Below are positions 61,330 to 64,000 of a stretch of 64,000 bases of DNA, one piece after another. Below the pieces are notes generated by a model, which saw nothing but the letters and a program-made list of their open reading frames with translations, was not told the DNA's origin and did not search any database. The position numbers and the translations under genes were made by a program. Numbering within the stretch: position 1 is the stretch's first letter; every line of letters begins with the position of its first letter. The stretch comes from Plectrocnemia conspersa (taxonomy: Eukaryota > Arthropoda > Insecta > Trichoptera > Polycentropodidae), in the NCBI GenBank assembly GCA_009617715.1, contig VTFK01000528.1, positions 82,811 through 146,810 of the forward strand, read 5' to 3'.

Positions 61330-62780
61330 AATTTTCATAATAATATAAATATTTATTAAATTTATTAATCTGGAATTTTCACTTTACCCACAAATTATTT
61401 AAACACCATTTTATTATTTGGTATTTAGAGGGAAGGAAATAAGCATACGTATTTACTCTTAGTGTGATTTAATGTATATTTACAATATAAAATAATATTT
61501 ATTGTTAAAATTATTGGCTAGCTGTGATTAATTAAACAAAAAAAGTTATTATATTTGTTTTCTTCATTAAGTCGTGTTGTTTATCCAGAAAACGTATTTC
61601 TATGTATCGGACATCTCGTGGCGTAATAGAAAACCAAATTATCCCCTTTATAGCCTTTATAGCCTTATATATTTAGACCTGTGTTTGACATGGTCAAATT
61701 ACAGGCAATAATGTAACAATGGCGTGTATGAACGCGTTACTAGTCACGACTTTGGAATGAATCGCGTGTAACCACCGAGTAAATCTTATTTAAAAAGTCA
61801 ATAAAGTTTTAGAAGTTAGCAAAATAATAACGTAATTTACGTTAACAAGGGTTAATCATTTATATGATAACACGGATATAGAGTATCAATTAAATATAAC
61901 ACATATTTTTGGGCAATACTTGTGATTATCTATTTTAAAAAATCTGCGATGTATATATATTTATTTATTATAAGCATAAGAATTAATGTTAGCATAATTA
62001 TATTGATACATAAAAATGTTCCATAAAACATGTCAAAGTACTTACGAGACAAATCTATGTTAAGAATTATTTTTATATTCTTTAAATTGTAGAAAATACT
62101 ATATCGTATAGGAACTCTATAGAAGTTCCCTCAATATACTAGCTCCAAACCCAGTATTTTAGATGCCTTATAATATGGATCAGGGCAGTGTTTTTAATCT
62201 CAGTTTATTATTAAAAATACTTTTTATAATCATATTAATGCAAAATATTTTTTAATATTTCAAAACACCTGTATGTTTATAAATATGTATTATTTTCAGT
62301 TATTTGATAACATATGTTTTTGTGTTTAATGACGTTTTATATTTGATCATCTGTTATAAGCGTTTTTATTGACATTCTTTAGAAATAATTTTATATTACG
62401 ATATTGTCTATTTGATCATGATAATTAATGTTTGCTTTTAATTATGACGATGTATTGAAATTAATTTTATTATTATTACTATTTAGCAGCATAGCATATC
62501 TCCTACTCCTCCATATTTCTAATTGAGTTAGCTTACCACATTACAATTTACTTTTTATAAAATAAAACTAAGAATCTGAGTTGAAGGTATACAATATCAA
62601 TATTTTTTAATAGAAATTGCTTGATTCGTTAAAATAGCAACGAATTTAAAAGCTTAAAACCAAAAATATGTATTGTTATGCTTAATACAATTTTCTTAAA
62701 ATTATGCGATTGCATTACAATATTGAATTTAATATGATTTATATTTAATGATTGCGAAATAAAAAATACTGATTCTATAC
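61330..62780. other. AT-rich noncoding stretch
   Basis: No gene or transposon motif is recognised. A short direct repeat TTTATAGCC occurs twice near 61648-61665. Confidence 0.5.
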
Positions 62781-62814
62781 TTATATTTATTGTATAAGTA
62801 CGATAATAGTTTGT

Positions 62815-63003
62815 AGATATAATTGAAGTGGTGCCGAGGCACTTTCATAGTTTATTTTTCTTAACTTGATATAGTGCTCTTTCGTGTTTCTCGCAATATA
62901 CTTTGATCGATCTCCTCCGAGTCTGACCGATATACAACACGTCAATTTTTGGCAACACGTATCTACCTTCCAATTTCGATTCATGATGCTTTGTTAGAAA
63001 TTT
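62815..63003 (-). pseudogene. Penelope-like element GIY-YIG endonuclease relic
   Basis: On the reverse strand a frame gives HHESKLEGRYVLPKIDVLYI then GQTRRRSIKVYCEKHERALY and QVKKNK before a stop. Penelope-like retroelements end with a GIY-YIG endonuclease whose hallmark is VYxIxC..CxxxYIGQTxRxLKxRxxEH. YIGQT, the second arginine-rich step and the EH pair agree, while the GIY half is degraded to RYVLP. The upstream reverse transcriptase is not seen within the window. No complete terminal repeat is visible. Confidence 0.72.
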
Positions 63004-63004
63004 A

Positions 63005-63515
63005 GTAATAATATAAGGTTACCTTCAAAACACATTTATAGAGCCACTATTAGAGCTATTTTTGTAATATAAAGAAACTATCATGTACTGATCACGATGC
63101 GACATCTTTAACGGTGATGTGTGTATTCTAGTATAAAAGAGTCAAAATATTTCTTAATAAAAACTAGAAAAATATCGAATAGTAAGCGACAAAATATTCG
63201 AATATATTCGCACATTTATAAATAAAAAAAAAAAAATGGTTTAAAAATAAAATATTAATAAAGATTATTCCTGCTGTCAAAAAACTACAACGCGATGAAA
63301 AAAATTATTATATAAAATAATAATACGTAATAAAAAATAAAATAATTTTTGTAAAAAAAAAATAAATAATAATTCGATACCATTATTCGATAAAGTCTGC
63401 AGTTAAGTATGAGTGTTTTTTTGAAATTTCGGAAGAGACAAAGTTTTTTTTTAATATATATATAAGGTATTTTCTATGAGATAAAGTAGCTCATTAATAT
63501 AAAATTTTCCATACC
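63005..63515. other. AT-rich noncoding stretch
   Basis: A-rich and T-rich tracts with no supported motif. Confidence 0.5.
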
Positions 63516-63519
63516 TAAT

Positions 63520-63690
63520 ATGTACGACTTAGCTCAGTTATAATTAATCATCATATGAGATTAGAAAAATCTATATAAATCTAATCTGAAACAATCGATG
63601 AAAATAAATGATATAATAATCACTGATAGAAAAACACTAAGTTCCATATGGAATTCGAACCCAGGTCTTTCATGTTAATAATTGGCTACT
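63520..63690 (-). mobile_element. SINE-like element, reverse copy
   Basis: Reverse-strand reading: GAAAGACCTGGGTTCGAATT then CCATATGGAACTTAGTGTTT, a spacer, and TTTTCTAATCTCATATGATG then ATTAATTATAACTGAGCTA and GTCGTA. Head and tail match the 50.5-kb copy in order. The B box has one change (AATTCC for AATCCC side), and the tail lacks about a dozen bases. Confidence 0.68.
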
Positions 63691-63699
63691 TATAATATA

Positions 63700-64000
63700 C
63701 CACTCATTGGGTTTTTTAAAAAAATTTGGAAGAATTTTTTAATTAATTAGAAGTGGGCCTTTCGATTCAAGGAAAAAATTTTTAAAAAAAAATTTAAAAA
63801 AAGCGTTTAAAAAAAAATTAAAACCCTTAATTATTTTCAAAAAACACTTTTAAAAAATTTTTAAAATTAATAATAAAATTTTTAATTAAATTAAAAAAAA
63901 CTTTTTACGGGCCCTTTCTATGAAATTGGGGACAGTTATTAAATGAATTTTAATTAATAATTTTTTTGGGAAAAAAAACAAAAAAGGTTTTTTAAAGAAA
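63700..64000. other. Probable low-quality sequence at the window end
   Basis: From about 63700 the text changes character: nearly every base sits in a homopolymer run (AAAAATTTTT, GGGCCC, CCCTTT), with almost no other structure. This is unlike the AT-rich DNA before it and looks like homopolymer-inflated or unpolished sequence near a contig end. A natural low-complexity tract is the alternative. Confidence 0.5.

Overview
This window looks like AT-rich, gene-poor nuclear DNA from an arthropod, most likely an insect. There is no bacterial-style gene packing. Long A/T tracts and TA/CATA microsatellites are common, and all recognisable coding sequence is broken transposon sequence. The LINE types present (Jockey-like; RTE/BovB-like or a relative with an AP-type endonuclease), together with hAT, Tc1/mariner and Penelope-like pieces, fit an insect. 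I could not name the order or species. No complete host gene, tRNA, rRNA, CRISPR array or operon is visible.

Layout. 0-6 kb: a GC-rich patch (about 2.0-2.3 kb), a 15-bp GC-rich tandem array (2.95-3.04 kb), a broken Jockey-like reverse transcriptase (3.96-4.57 kb, +), and a second GC-rich patch (5.7-6.1 kb). 6-11 kb: a hAT transposase remnant (6.4-6.8 kb, -) and the best-preserved LINE (8.9-10.4 kb, -), which keeps YADD but has lost the GLRQGD-type block. 14-18 kb: small duplications, then a 1,115-bp internally deleted hAT element with inverted ends, a perfect 8-bp target duplication and a C-terminal transposase fragment. 18.4-18.7 kb: a GC-rich patch with an exon-like, unidentified reading frame. 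20.2-21.4 kb: a degenerate satellite-like array of about ten units of roughly 105-140 bp. 22.2-22.45 and 33.0-33.3 kb: two promoter-like CpG-rich islands, each with two perfect TGACGTCA sites about 20 bp apart. 27.8-28.2 kb: a LINE endonuclease fragment (+).

30-64 kb: more short reverse transcriptase relics (30.3, 41.7, 49.3, 56.4 and 58.6 kb), a possible mariner relic (40.1 kb), two neighbouring copies of a Tc1/mariner C-terminus (50.9 and 51.1 kb), a second type of hAT relic (54.6 kb), a Penelope-like GIY-YIG endonuclease relic (62.9 kb), and four pieces of one tRNA-headed SINE-like family (41.6, 50.6, 60.6 and 63.6 kb). Three unidentified reading frames deserve a check: a small frame with a signal-peptide-like start at 37.7-37.9 kb (-), a 79-codon stop-free stretch at 55.6-55.85 kb (+), and a 49-residue frame at 33.17 kb (+). 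The last 300 bases look like low-quality or homopolymer-inflated sequence.

The parts do not form a pathway. The window reads as intergenic or intronic DNA built by repeated transposon insertion, decay and local duplication, with a few GC-rich islands that may be promoters, enhancers or exons of genes lying mostly outside it. I found no convincing new biological system. The paired-CRE islands and the unidentified exon-like frames are the best leads.
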